The notes under the pieces: model-generated
Told to the model about the DNA's origin: nothing
Database searches by the model: none
Seen by the model: only the letters and a program-made list of their open reading frames with translations
Source of the DNA: Lactarius indigo
Lineage: Eukaryota > Basidiomycota > Agaricomycetes > Russulales > Russulaceae
NCBI GenBank assembly: GCA_025766275.1
Contig: JAFKAC010000002.1
Coordinates: 868,001-932,000, forward strand
DNA length: 64,000 bases
Reading direction: 5' to 3'
Position numbers and translations under genes: made by a program
Shown here: positions 17,787 through 28,859 of the stretch, in pieces
Position numbering within the stretch: position 1 is the first letter of the stretch
Layout of the letters: each line of letters begins with the position of its first letter

Positions 17787-20700
17787 CTACGTCGCCTCAC
17801 TCGCGCCCTCGGCAACAGGCACCGACGCAAGCGTTCTACCACCAGTCACCCCTTCATCCTTCGCAGGCGTAGGCGGTGGGCGCTCGGACGGCTCCGCGTC
17901 CCCTTGCGGTACGGTGTCTGCATGCGCAGATTCCGAAACGTCGTCGCCATGCTCGGGACTGACCGACAAGCCCCCATTCGGCGTCTCGTCCACCGACTCC
18001 TCCGTCCCTGATGCGCGCGCGTCCGACGACGACAAACCGTTCACGAGTGCGGTCGTCGTCGGCGGCTCTCCTTCAGCGGGGAGGACCGGCGGAGGCGAGA
18101 GGGGCGCGGCGACCTGCTTAAATCCTCCTGGCTTTTCCTGCATCGGCGGTGGGGACGCGGGATGCGGGACGGGTGCTGCGGTGGTGCTGCGCGAGAGCAT
18201 GCCCTTGATGCGCTCGTTCGAGAAGAGCGAGCCGCGCTTCGTCGGTACAGGGACGGGGGCGGCGCGTGCCGAACCGAGCAGAACGTTGCCGGAGGGTAGG
18301 GGCAGTGGCGAGGCTGGTGTGGGGGTCGTTGGCCGTGAAGAGACCGGCGCGGTGGCGACACGCTTGTCTGCGACGAGCGTCTCGAGGAGAGCGGTCGGTG
18401 CGCCGGCGGTTTTGAGAACGGTGAATTTCTCATGAAGGTAGCGCGCGTCTGTGAGTAAACTGCAATGGGGGGGGGGTAATGGTGAGCAAAGAGAGTGGTA
18501 GATGTGAGCGGGGCAAGAAGGCGCACCGCTCTTTCGCCTCGAGAGTTGGGAGGTCGATCTTGGCGTACTCTTCTGAAAGCCTGTGATTGATGGCGGCGAA
18601 CACTTGCGTCATCACGAACTGGCGCATCGGGCAGAGTCAGTCGTCGACGCATCAAGATTGGTGTTTTTTTAGCGCACCTCTACTACCACGCTGGCAAGGT
18701 AGCGCGACAGCACTTTGTGTAGCGTGACTGTCTCCTTCACCAGCAGTTCCATGTACTCGTTCGCGCCTGCCTTCGCTGGCGGGGCGTCCCACTTGATCGC
18801 GTTGAGGCTCTTGATGTGCGCTGAGAGACGGTCACCCATGATGGCGACCAGCTTCGCGTGGATCTCGTTCTGGTGCTCCTGGTAGTCGCGCTTGAGCTTG
18901 TCAAACTCAACGAGCATCACTGCCTGCTTTGGCGAGAGGTGCCGCCGGAACGTCTCGCGCACGTACGGGACGAGAGCGATTACGATCGAGAGAGACTGCG
19001 AGGCGAGCGCAAGATGCTTCGCAGTGATATTTTTCAAACCAGCAGAGCGCATCGCGCCCGCACCGAGGACAACTTGACACGTCCGAGAGTTGAAGGCCTT
19101 GAGGAACTCGATGACGCGCGACATCGTATCTGTCGTGAGTAGGCTGAGGTTGACGATCACTTTGAGGTAGTCAGTGAGGAGCAGCAGCGTCTCTTGAGTG
19201 GCGGGAACTGTAAAGTAGCTACGCTCTTCAATACGGAGGTGCTTCCTGACCTGGGGTGTCCCATTTGCTCGCGGGCTCGCACGCGGGGAAGACGGTCGAG
19301 GCGAAGAAGGTCGGCTGTCTTTACCGGGCGCTAATAATGGGGAGGACGGCGGCCGTAATGATGAAGGCACCAGCGGCGACGAGGGCGCAGCAACTGCGGT
19401 CTCGATTTTAAGGACAAACTCACGCGGGTCGTGTACCGCAGCATCCAGGATAAAGTTGACAACCTGTTGCAACGAGGCTGGAACATCGGCCTGCATCCAC
19501 TGCTCGTCCTCAACGAGCTTGGCTGATTGGCTGATACGAGACTGGTGAAATGCCTGGAGGAATGACTTTGCCTATCCGAGCAAGTCAGACCAATTCTCTT
19601 CCAAAGTTCAGGCTCGACCTGTACCTGACTGACGACTGCACCGCGAAGACCGACAATCATTCTCCTGCAGATGACTTCACACCGCACCACGAAGCTCCAG
19701 CACTCGTTGAACGTCTCAACGAACTCGCGTAGGTCTAGCTTTACGTGTTGGTCGGCTCGAGTGGAGATGACTTTGGAAGTTAACACGTTCGCGGCCTCTG
19801 CTGAGGAAGACAGCGTGTCGAACAGGGAATCGTGTATTGCTGTGAGCTCTGATGGTAATGCTGGCGGCCTACTAGAGAGTATGAGTGAGTGGTCAACGGT
19901 CCTGCGTGCCTCAGTAACGGACCGGGTGCTCTCAATGACTTCAGTGATATTGCTGTTGAGGGCTTGAAGCCCTTCCACGCAGTTCAAGAAGCTCTGGAGG
20001 ATTGAACGGAGGACGCTCTGGAACTCTTGATGCGTCATCGAGCGTAGCGAACTTATCCAACTGGAGATTTTAGTGAGCAGGTGTACATGATGCGGGTCTA
20101 AATCACCTACCTCGTGTCAGCAGACTCCTTCTGTGGGTCCTCTGCAGGGTCAAATGAAGGCACGTGCTATGACACAAAGCTAGTTCAGTTCTGCTAAGTC
20201 GCGCAACTGTCAATGGCGCACCAGTTGTACGATCCCTTGCACTTCTCCCAGAACAACGTCCCTCCAGACTGCGAGGCTATCTCTCAAGTTCTTGGCCCGT
20301 ACGAGGCCTTGGATCAGAGGACGTAGTCTATCAGTCATGTCCGTGTGATCGCCTAACGATGAAGGACCCCGGTGTATCCGCTCGCTAAGTCCGATCTTCA
20401 ACACAGCCACGAGATCCGAAGTGAGAGATGACGTAATATCTTGCGTGAGCGTCTGCAACTGGCTCGGTAACGCCGCAAAGGCTTTCAGCTTAGACAGCGG
20501 TATATCCAATACTGGTGCAGCAGCCGCAACGTGCCCCTCCTCCCGTTTGTCGCTAGGTGGGTCCTCCTCAGCGACAGAGGGAAGTGGCGTCCCCCGCAGC
20601 GAAGGCACGGAAGGAGGCATCGCGGGCGCGCCGTCCCACATTCCGCGCAAGTCGTCAACGCCGTCGAGCGCAGCGCCCCACTCGTGACCATCGACAAGCC

Positions 20701-21779
20701 CGCGTATGACGCCAACAGTCTCAACGACGCCGCGGATCGCGCGGACCCCCGCCTGGACCTCCCGCAGATGCGCGAGCCGCACCTCGCGTTGTACCCCACG
20801 CAGTCCGCGGCGCGCGCCGTTCTCCCCGACGTCGGTTAGCTGCGCGCGCAGAGCTTGTACGCGTGCGAGACAGCGTGCAGACTCAGCTTGGAGGTCTTGG
20901 AGGTTGGAGAGCGCAGCGAAGAAGGGCGTTGCGCGACGCGCGATCTCGTGTACGAGGTGCTGTTCGAGCGTGTCGGCGTGGTGCGAGAGCTTTTCGAGGA
21001 GGGGGAGGGAGTGAGCCAAGGTGGACGGGTCGTGGGGGGTCGTAGGGGACGTCGAACTGGAGGCGGAGGAAGGATAGGAGGACGAGGACGATGAGGGAGG
21101 AACTTCAGCGACGGCGTCGAAGGTGCGAGGGTCACCGAGGTCAAAGTCCGCCTTGAAGAATATCTCTGGGACAGTGGAGAGTGGTGGGAGCAATTTGGGT
21201 GGGCGCGGAGTGCGGAGAGTATCAGTCGGGCTGTCGAGGTCGGCCCTCTCTAGCTGACTAGAAGCTGCACGATCGAGCACGAGATTATGCTGGAGGGCCT
21301 CCCACTCTGAACCTACAGCAGTGAGGTAAGGGTCAAAGTCCTTCCGGCGGACGCGCGGGAGCTCGGCGCGTGGTATAGGCGGAACCGTAGCATGGGCTTT
21401 TGGCGGAGCCGACTTCTTGTGAGGGTTATTGACGACGGTGGAAATGGCTGCACGGCGTGAGATCTGGGTCACACCGGGGTGTAGTCTATGGAAAGTGCCA
21501 CGTACCGTGAAAACCGTGCTTTGCGCTACTCCACTGCGACGGAACGACGCTCAGTTGTAAGTTGGATGCAGATGAGGTCGCTCCGTAGATGTCAACCTTC
21601 GGCGTCGTGGTAAAGTAGTCGCCGCGACCCTCCGTTGTTTCCGAAACACTAGCCGGTCCCGGACGCCGTAACGTGGGGTCCCAATTGAATCGATACGCCG
21701 AGGGCCTTGCAGTAGGAAGGTCTGGGAGGGGCCCGACTGGACTGGCCGGGCGTGACGGACTAGAGGTGTAGTCGGACAT
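17787..21779 (-). CDS. VPS54: VPS54, GARP complex tethering subunit (seven exons, 1,216 aa)
   Basis: GARP tethers endosome-derived vesicles at the trans-Golgi. Exons: 21779-21506, 21447-20222, 20166-20111, 20060-19625, 19571-18678, 18618-18527, 18459-17787; they sum to 3,651 nt. Introns are 50-67 bp with GT-AG ends. The N-terminal part has the RRKDFDPYLTAV segment typical of fungal VPS54. The middle (MTHQEFQSVLRSILQSFLNC, SQ|AKSFLQAFH) and the conserved C-terminal domain (MRSAGLKNITAKHLALASQ, KLVAIMGDRL, MTQVFAAINHRL) match the family. Several junctions were set by restoring these motifs. The last about 200 residues are a Ser/Pro/Thr-rich tail, making it longer than the human protein (about 977 aa). 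Head-to-head with a SAM35-like gene. Confidence 0.88.
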
Positions 21780-21993
21780 GGCGGCCTGCTTCGGTTAGTT
21801 GACCTTTGATTGTGATAGAGTTGTGTCCAGCCTTTCTTGTGAACGAACCAGACAACCTTGAAGGTCTCTCTCTTCGTCGTCGTTGTCGTCGTCCGCAGTG
21901 GCAATGCAGTTGAGTATTCCCACTAAGCGTCTAATGATTATGTAACATTACTCACTGTGTTCAACCCGTGTTCAGTCCCGCTCAGGTTGGACA
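21780..21993. promoter_or_regulatory. Short divergent promoter between VPS54 and SAM35-like gene
   Basis: Only 214 bp separate the two start codons, so both genes probably share one promoter. It holds CGTCGT/CGACGA-type repeats near 21878 and an AT-rich centre (21928-21950). No clear TATA box. Confidence 0.55.
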
Positions 21994-23013
21994 ATGACGA
22001 CGGCGGCAACGACAACGACGACAGCCCTCCATTCGTTATTGAGTGTACCACAACCTCTGGCGAAGCTTTTTTCTTACTTTCCCTTAAAAACATACCCTCC
22101 TTCAAAACCTGTAAAAGCTCCCATAGTGGGCCCCCTGCTCTGGATTCACCCACCATTTCCGTCTGTTCCAGGCAATGAGAACATCCTCAGCGCAGACGTA
22201 GAATGTCTCAAGTGGCAGGCACACATTGCGCTCAAAGGGCTCCGGGACGTTTCCGTTAGATGGGACGTCTCGCAGGAGGGTGCACTCGGTGGACGTCTGC
22301 CAAACCTCCAAGTCCCATCGGAGCGTGCGAATGACGCGGACGGCGAGCTTCTTGCAGCCCAAAGTATCCCGGCGTGGATGGACGAAAAAGTGGGACCACC
22401 GGATGACCTAGAGGGTTACAAGGACGGTGAGTCGAGAGACGAGAGCCACGCCTGGATTGCGTTGCTCGAGGGAGACATCCACGCGGCCCTCGTACGTCCT
22501 CTCGAGCCCATTCTTCTTCCTGTTTTTTTGTTATCACAGTCCCCAAATAGGCCCTAGCCCAACCCCTGCCGTCGTTCTTCTATCACGCCATTCTCCAGCT
22601 ACCCCCGCCAACCACCCAGCGACCAGTCGAGACCATCCTCTCTCCACCGCCAGCTCCGCTCTCTGGCTTCTCGTCGCTTCTGCCGCCCTACGGAGCGCGT
22701 CTCTCGCCAAATTGCATAGCCGCACGATACCGCGACGCAGTCGCTGCGCTCTCCGAGCGCCTTGGGCAGCACGATTGGTTCCTCGGCTCATCGTACGTCA
22801 CACACGACACATCCACGCGCATAGTACTAACTCGCAACGTGCAGTGGACCCACGGCACTTGACGCCGCTGCATTTGCGTATCTCCACGTACTTCTGCATG
22901 CGGAGGACGACTTGCGGATAGAGGTAGCGCGTCGGGTCAATCTCGTTCATTGGGAGCGCCGCGTCTACGAACGAGTTCGCGCTGCGTTTGTGCAGTACAA
23001 AATCCCTCAATGA
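21994..23013 (+). CDS. SAM35/metaxin-like mitochondrial outer-membrane protein (three exons, 302 aa)
   Basis: Metaxin/Sam35/Sam37 proteins are GST-fold subunits of the SAM complex that inserts beta-barrel proteins into the mitochondrial outer membrane. Exons: 21994-22491, 22551-22792, 22845-23013 (909 nt). Exon 1 has the N-terminal metaxin pattern (LWIHPP, SADVECLKWQAHIALKGL, GRLPNLQVP, GELLAAQSIPAWMD, ESHAWIALLEGDIHAAL). Exon 3 gives a GST-C-like ALDAAAFAYLHVLLHAEDD and ends ...YKIPQ. The second acceptor was placed after the in-frame TAG at 22548-22550; the third intron has a TACTAAC branch site. Which of the Sam35/Sam37 branches it belongs to is not certain. Confidence 0.75.
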
Positions 23014-23604
23014 TACTTGTCACTCTTTCCCCACAATTATACCTGGCCATTCTTAAGTGACTCTGAATCGTGCGCTGCATCACCCGAACCTTATTTGCCC
23101 GTGCTGGCATTTCGTCCCTGACTAGCTCAGATATGTTTGACCAGAGGCCAAGAACAGGGTCGAAGCTCGCAGCCTAGCTCTTCACCTCGTCACGGACGCC
23201 TGCATCGCGACTGCCCCTCAAACAGCGCTGCGAATGTTCATAGATCAGGAAGGTACCTCTCCAGTTTACTCACCCAACATGGGCAAAGCCCCAACCTAGA
23301 ATGAAATACCATGTTTGTAGCTTTCGTGCACCCCCTATCGTACGGTACAGCCGGGCTCAATCGCAAGGCAGCGCCTTAAGCTTCATTCTCCATTTTTCCG
23401 GGCACCACACCCGATCTAAAGCATCGAATGAGCCTGGTGTCTGCGAGCTTCCCATTGCCCCTGCCTCCGCCTCCACCCACTCCTCTCTCTGTTCTCTTCA
23501 CCCAGGGCTACAACCACCGCTGCCCTTATCCCCCCAGAAAGCACCCACCGACGCAGCACACCAACCTGCGCACACTCGGCCCGCTCAGCACCACCAAAAA
23601 ATAC
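23014..23604. other. Intergenic, no gene seen
   Basis: Between the metaxin-like gene and the next plus-strand gene. The last 150 bp are very C-rich, as in many fungal promoters or 5' UTRs. Confidence 0.45.
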
Positions 23605-24179
23605 ATGCGATTCGCATGCGGCAGCTTGCTGCCCCTGCTCCTCTTACTCCTTGCCCAGACTAGGTGAGAATCGCGCTTCTGCCTGGCGGTCCTTCCAGCC
23701 ATCACAACGGCGGCGCTCTTACTATTGGTCTCAGTATTGGCGGATCCGGCTGCGGCGCAGGAACCGTGACGCCCAGTGGACAGCTCAATGACTCCTCAAT
23801 CATCCCTTCTGGCGCCGTCTGCCCCCTGCTCTGCCTAGATGGCAGTAGCGGCGGCGGCGGCGACGACAGCAGCAGTGATATGCAGAAAAACTGCAGTCCC
23901 GTACGGCGTCTGAATGCGATGATATCTGCGCCTGTGCCCGCGCTCGCTGTGGGCCTGATCGCGCTGCTCTGGGTTTGGGTCCTTGACGGGGCGCCGCTGC
24001 CGCGATGGGTGCGTGGACGGGCCGTTGCGGCCCGGAACGGCGCGTGTCGGTGCCGGGTGTGCACGTTGCGGATGCAGGCGCGGGGCCAACCGCTGCACGA
24101 CGTCAGCGCGAGGGGCGCGAGTGCGAAGAACGTGCTCAATGGCTGGTCGTTGCGCGGGTACCCCCAGCAAGCCGTTTGA
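23605..24179 (+). CDS. Small signal-peptide membrane protein (two exons, 167 aa), unrecognised
   Basis: Exons 23605-23663 and 23735-24179 (504 nt) with a 71-bp intron GTGAGA...CTCAG. Unspliced, the frame stops directly after MRFACGSLLPLLLLLLAQT, an ideal signal peptide; splicing fuses it to SIGGSGCGAGTVTPSG and a Ser/Gly-rich lumenal part. A single transmembrane segment (PALAVGLIALLWVWVL) follows at about residue 95-110. The tail is basic with a CRCRVC cluster. It looks like a type I membrane protein. I know no family for it, and no functional call is made. Confidence 0.55.
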
Positions 24180-25057
24180 ACTTTGTCTCTCTGTTATTTA
24201 GTCTTAATAATAGCGCAGGTACTTTCTCGATTTACAGTGAGATAGACGCATCATATCGTAGGTAGCGAGATGCCGAGCTCGGGCGTAAACTTTGTCATAC
24301 GAAAGTGCCACTATGATTCAGATGGGCACATCGCGCTCGCTCGCCATGGTGTGTAATGACGGCCGGACCAAGGGCCCCTTGAAGGGCCGGACTCCCAAGG
24401 AATCCCAAGGAGTAAATTAAATCAAATAACGAAAGCTTGAATGAAAGGTCCTGACAAGAGGTGGCACAGTAGGATAACGCACCTCTGAGTCCGAAAAACA
24501 GGTTAGGGTGTGCAACGGTGTCAAGGAGAGACATACAACGAACCTGCATCAACACATCAACATCATACACATGTACGCATCGTGGCATTTAAGTTGCTGA
24601 ATCAAGCGATAACGTAACTGACTGAGTCAGGCGAAGACCGTGACCTTGCAGCACATCAAGTCCGTACAGTCACCATTAAGGCAAATTGTGTATTCCGTGG
24701 GACTCCGACTCTGTATGTCGATGATCTTCTGATTGGCACCTCCACCGTGGAGACGACCTGCCCACTTTCCATGGAGTTTGGAGTGCCTCGGACAAGGTTC
24801 GTAGTAATTCTCAAACCATGTTAAGTGAGCCCTGATCAGCATATCATACCAGGACTTGGGCTACATCTTTCCCACCCGACAGCAGTGAAATTCATGGGCG
24901 TCGGCAGCGATAAGAGCCCTGGGTATGCCATATGCGCTGCTCCAAGTTCCCACGATCCTACAACGGCATATCTGATGACCTGCCGGTGGTACCTCGACGG
25001 CCGCTTCACGATAAAAAGAAGTGTTCAATGCACCCTGCTTCTTAACATCCTCTCAAG
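24180..25057. other. Intergenic, no gene seen
   Basis: Upstream of the P450 gene. Contains a short local repeat of AAGGGCCGGACTCCCAAGGAATCCCAAGGA type (24365-24415) and otherwise nothing I can name. Confidence 0.45.
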
Positions 25058-27070
25058 ATGCTCAATCTCGTTCGATTTGACTTTCTCCTCGCCGTCGTGG
25101 CGGGCCTCAGCGGCCTGGTATTGCTGGTGACGCGTGCCAATAAGCGTCGCCTACCTTACCCACCAGGACCCACGTCTTTCCCGGTTGTCGGAAATCTATT
25201 CAGCATGCCATCACGGGAGGAGTGGGTCACATACAGGAAGTGGTCTGAAGAGCTGGGTGCGTGCATTCTCGTCGTCTTCATCTTGTCCCTGCTGATTTTG
25301 GCCTTCGTCAGGCTCTGACATTATCCATGCCGATGTCATGGGATCGCATATTATTATCCTCAATTCAATAAAAGCCGCAAGTGAATTGCTTGATAAGCGC
25401 TCCTCCATCTATTCCGATAGGTAAGATGGAAAAGGGGCAAGTGGTCCAATTATCGACTAGTCTGATCCACTTTCCAAGACCACCTCTGGTCGCAGTACAG
25501 GAACTGTATGTTCGGGTCTTATTAACTAACATCCGGTCGTGCCCTAATAGCCTGTTATCTAAAGCTTTGGAATGGATTACAATATTGCCCTTCTGCAATA
25601 CGGGACTGCATGGCGTCACTCACGCCGCGAATTCCAGGCAAACTTTGGTCCTGCAGACCTCGAGGCGTACCAACCCCTCGAGCAACGAGCAGTCCATCGT
25701 CTTCTCCGCAATCTGCTTTCATCCCCAGACAACTTCATGCAGCACCTCAGGCAGTGAGTACCCTAGTTGCGTCGAACTTATTTGCATTTGTTCATCCCCA
25801 GGGAAAGCATGGCTGGTCAGGTCATCTTGTCGATTGCTTATGGTATCGACGTGCTCCCAGAGAATGACCCATATGTAGCGGACGCAGAAAATGTTATGAA
25901 TGCTTTCGCAGTCAGCACGACCAAGGAAGCCTTGCTTCTTGACTTAATTCCCTGGTGTATTTACTACTACCGGTTCATTTGGATTCTCGGAACCTGATAA
26001 ATGTTCGCAGTGATCAAGATGCCAAGTTGGCTTCCAGGAGCCCGGTACAAGCGGTATGCACGCGAATGGTACCCTATAGTCGTTGGCGCTGTGAAGACCA
26101 CATACGATAAAGTCAAGAGCGAACTCGTGAGTACTGTCGGTGCCTCTTTACTCATCATACCAACGATAGATTCATCTAGGCCGCGGGTACAGCCGCTCCA
26201 TCTGTCGCTGCGAAACTTATATCAAACCTTGATGAAGATTCAACGGAGGAAGACTTTTGGGTTGCTAGGGCCGTCCCTGGTTCGATGTATTTGGCCGGCG
26301 CAGACACTGTGAGTTTAAGTTTTTGAGTTGAGCGCCCCGGATTTGTCACCTGCAGTCAATGAGCTGATGCATCATCCCTCAGACCGTCTCTGTTTTGCAG
26401 ACATTCGTCCTCGCAATGACACTGTACCCAGAAGTCCAGCGGAAGGCACAAACTGAGATCGATCAGGTCGTCGGAATATCACGCCTCCCAGACTTCTCAG
26501 ACCAAGACGCACTTCCATACGTGCAAGCAGTACTCAAAGAGGTCTTGCGCTGGCATCCAGTCGCTCCACTTGGTGTGTTATTGCATGTCACAACATTTGT
26601 GGTGGTAAGTTAGTAATATGGTTATTCTAACAGGCGGCCCACGCAAGGTCGCTGTAAGTGACATCTACGAGGGATATTACATTCCCGCAGGCTCGACAAT
26701 CATTCCAAACACCTGGTATGCCTCTTTACGGGCTTCATTCTTCCATGTATCAACCATGGCAATTCCTAGGGGGATGATGCACGATCCTACCGTCTTTGCG
26801 GAGCCAGACAGGTTCCATCCCGAGCGCTGGCTCTCCCCGGATGCGCCAGCTTTCCCGCATCAGGCATTCGGTTTCGGATCACGACAGTGTCCAGGTCGCG
26901 TCCTCGCGCGCGCAAGCATCTGGTCGAATATTGTGGGAATATTAGCCGCGTTCGATATTACCCCTACCAAGGACGGGCCCCCGCCTGAGGAGGCATATTC
27001 ATCGGGTCTCGTGTCGTGCGTCGATTCGGCTCTTGTTCCGTTAAATAAACTAACGTGGAGTGTGTTGTAG
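25058..27070 (+). CDS. Cytochrome P450 monooxygenase (ten exons, 498 aa)
   Basis: Heme-thiolate monooxygenase, probably ER-anchored through its N-terminal helix ([16 protein letters not shown]). Exons: 25058-25256, 25312-25420, 25479-25505, 25565-25753, 25802-25956, 26011-26126, 26180-26308, 26383-26572, 26634-26715, 26770-27070 (1,497 nt); introns 48-74 bp, and one exon is only 27 nt. Motifs: [12 protein letters not shown] hinge, I-helix AGADTT (split by an intron), K-helix ExxR in [12 protein letters not shown], and the heme loop [11 protein letters not shown] with the ligand Cys near residue 438. Typical of the large basidiomycete groups often labelled O-methylsterigmatocystin oxidoreductase-like. 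Substrate unknown. All catalytic motifs are intact. Confidence 0.9.
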
Positions 27071-28859
27071 ATATGTGAAGCCATTCCGGTGTAATATCCT
27101 ACCGCGTTCGGCAGCTGCTGCGTCGTTGGTGCTGGCCACCGAGAGTGAAGGATAAGGTTGTGGCCGTTTGACCCACGACGCTTCTCTGTCGTCTAAACGA
27201 TATCGTCGTTATGTTTGCCTTGTACTTTCTTTCTTCCTCAAGGGTCAATATTCGTTCACCCTAGATGCCAACTATGACCGTGATTGATGGAACTCGAGTT
27301 TACCTCTACGTTTCAGCAGAGTTAGCAACGAGATCAATACGAGTGCAAAGAAGTCGTTTTTTGGGGGAAAAGGTAACCTTTGATGAGATGCCAATGGAAT
27401 AGCCAGTCAGTTGAACGATATTACCTAATGACTCTAGTCAATGTATCGATGCGGACCGCAAGGCCGAAGGGAAGGCGATGCTACTCAAATGCTCTGGCTG
27501 GTGCACCATGCACGGTCCATGGTGGGGTAACGCAGAAGGTACTCTCAATGATAGCGCTTTGAAACACGGCAACCGTGTAGTGATGCTCGTGACAGAAAAT
27601 TGCAAATAAAGTAAGAGTTTTCGCATTGGAAAAGGAGGAAGAGGAGGACTGCGATCATGATCTCCGGTGCACAGGTGGCGATGCCTCTCCGTCAATCCCA
27701 AAAAACGGACAACATAACCGAGCTTCAGACGCGTATTTTTCTATAACAGTACGGTAGTTATTACCTCTGGTCACCAAGTGGCGGGAGTCTCAAGACATGA
27801 GTATACACCCGGAAGTTATTCTTAGTCAATCCCGCACATGCACGTACGTTTCTGTCTGTCACTGGCGCACCGTACTGGTTTCCTGTACACGTCTGTTCGG
27901 GGCTATCACACACGGATCGCGAAGCGGTGGCCCTTTAAGCTGCTGTTATGCTCGGCTCTGCACACTTGTCGTGCGCCGTGCTTGAGGCGCATCATGAACT
28001 TCACTTTGTGGCCATTGTTGCGACAACTATCGAGTACTGTCCCTTAATACTGTCGATTCAACAGCGTGAATATGCAAAACTTGAAGCCCCTGAGGCACGC
28101 AGGGGTGGGTCGCAAAATGAATAGGTACAAAGGATGGAGGATAATCGATCACAATCGGACGGGCAGTGACGATGGCAACTCGAAATGATAGGGGGCGAGC
28201 TTACTATTTCAAAAGCTACTTTAATCTGTTTTGCAGCTGAACGATCATACGTATATCCGTCTCGTTTTACAAAACAGCATGACCTATGGCGCACACAGGG
28301 CGGCGAGCTCGGCGGCAACGGCGAAGTGGACGTGCTTACCTAATCAAAGTAGGTCCTGATGGCGGTGCTGTTCCAAGATGCAAAATGTAGCCCGCATGCA
28401 GCATCCTTCAATGGTGGTGACTACCAATTTTATTGGCAGATATCGTCTCGACTATGCTGCGTGCAGATGGCAAGACGGCGGGCTTCGATAATTCGGACAT
28501 CTAGAACAATGATACAACCGTCCTATTGAATCGGAGTCAGCAAGTCTTCAATTGTATCAAAGGGCTGTACCCGTATGATGTGAATATGATGCACGCACCT
28601 GACAGATGGGAATCTGTCAAACAAGCCGATATGCTATGTTCGGACTGTTTGGACGTGATGCAACTGCATCTTCCACAATCGCGAGTATAAAAAGCGTACT
28701 CCAGTAGCCCCTGATTTCTCCAGCCCGGTTGCTCCATTCATCCCACCTTTCTTTACTCTACTTTCTGTACACCTACCCACTTGCGCTAGGTCGCATTTAG
28801 TGGATCACCGAGCCACACTCACCTTCGTTTTACGAATCAGACCAAAACCAAACGACGCG
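27071..28859. other. Intergenic; TATA box of the next gene at 28686
   Basis: 1.8 kb without a supportable gene. TATAAAAA at 28686-28693 followed by a pyrimidine-rich stretch and the start codon at 28860 forms a plausible strong promoter for the secreted CBM-like protein. Confidence 0.5.

Noticed and set aside
17773..18435. 220-codon plus-strand frame
   Set aside because: Antisense of the low-complexity VPS54 tail; the minus strand gives the conserved family sequence.
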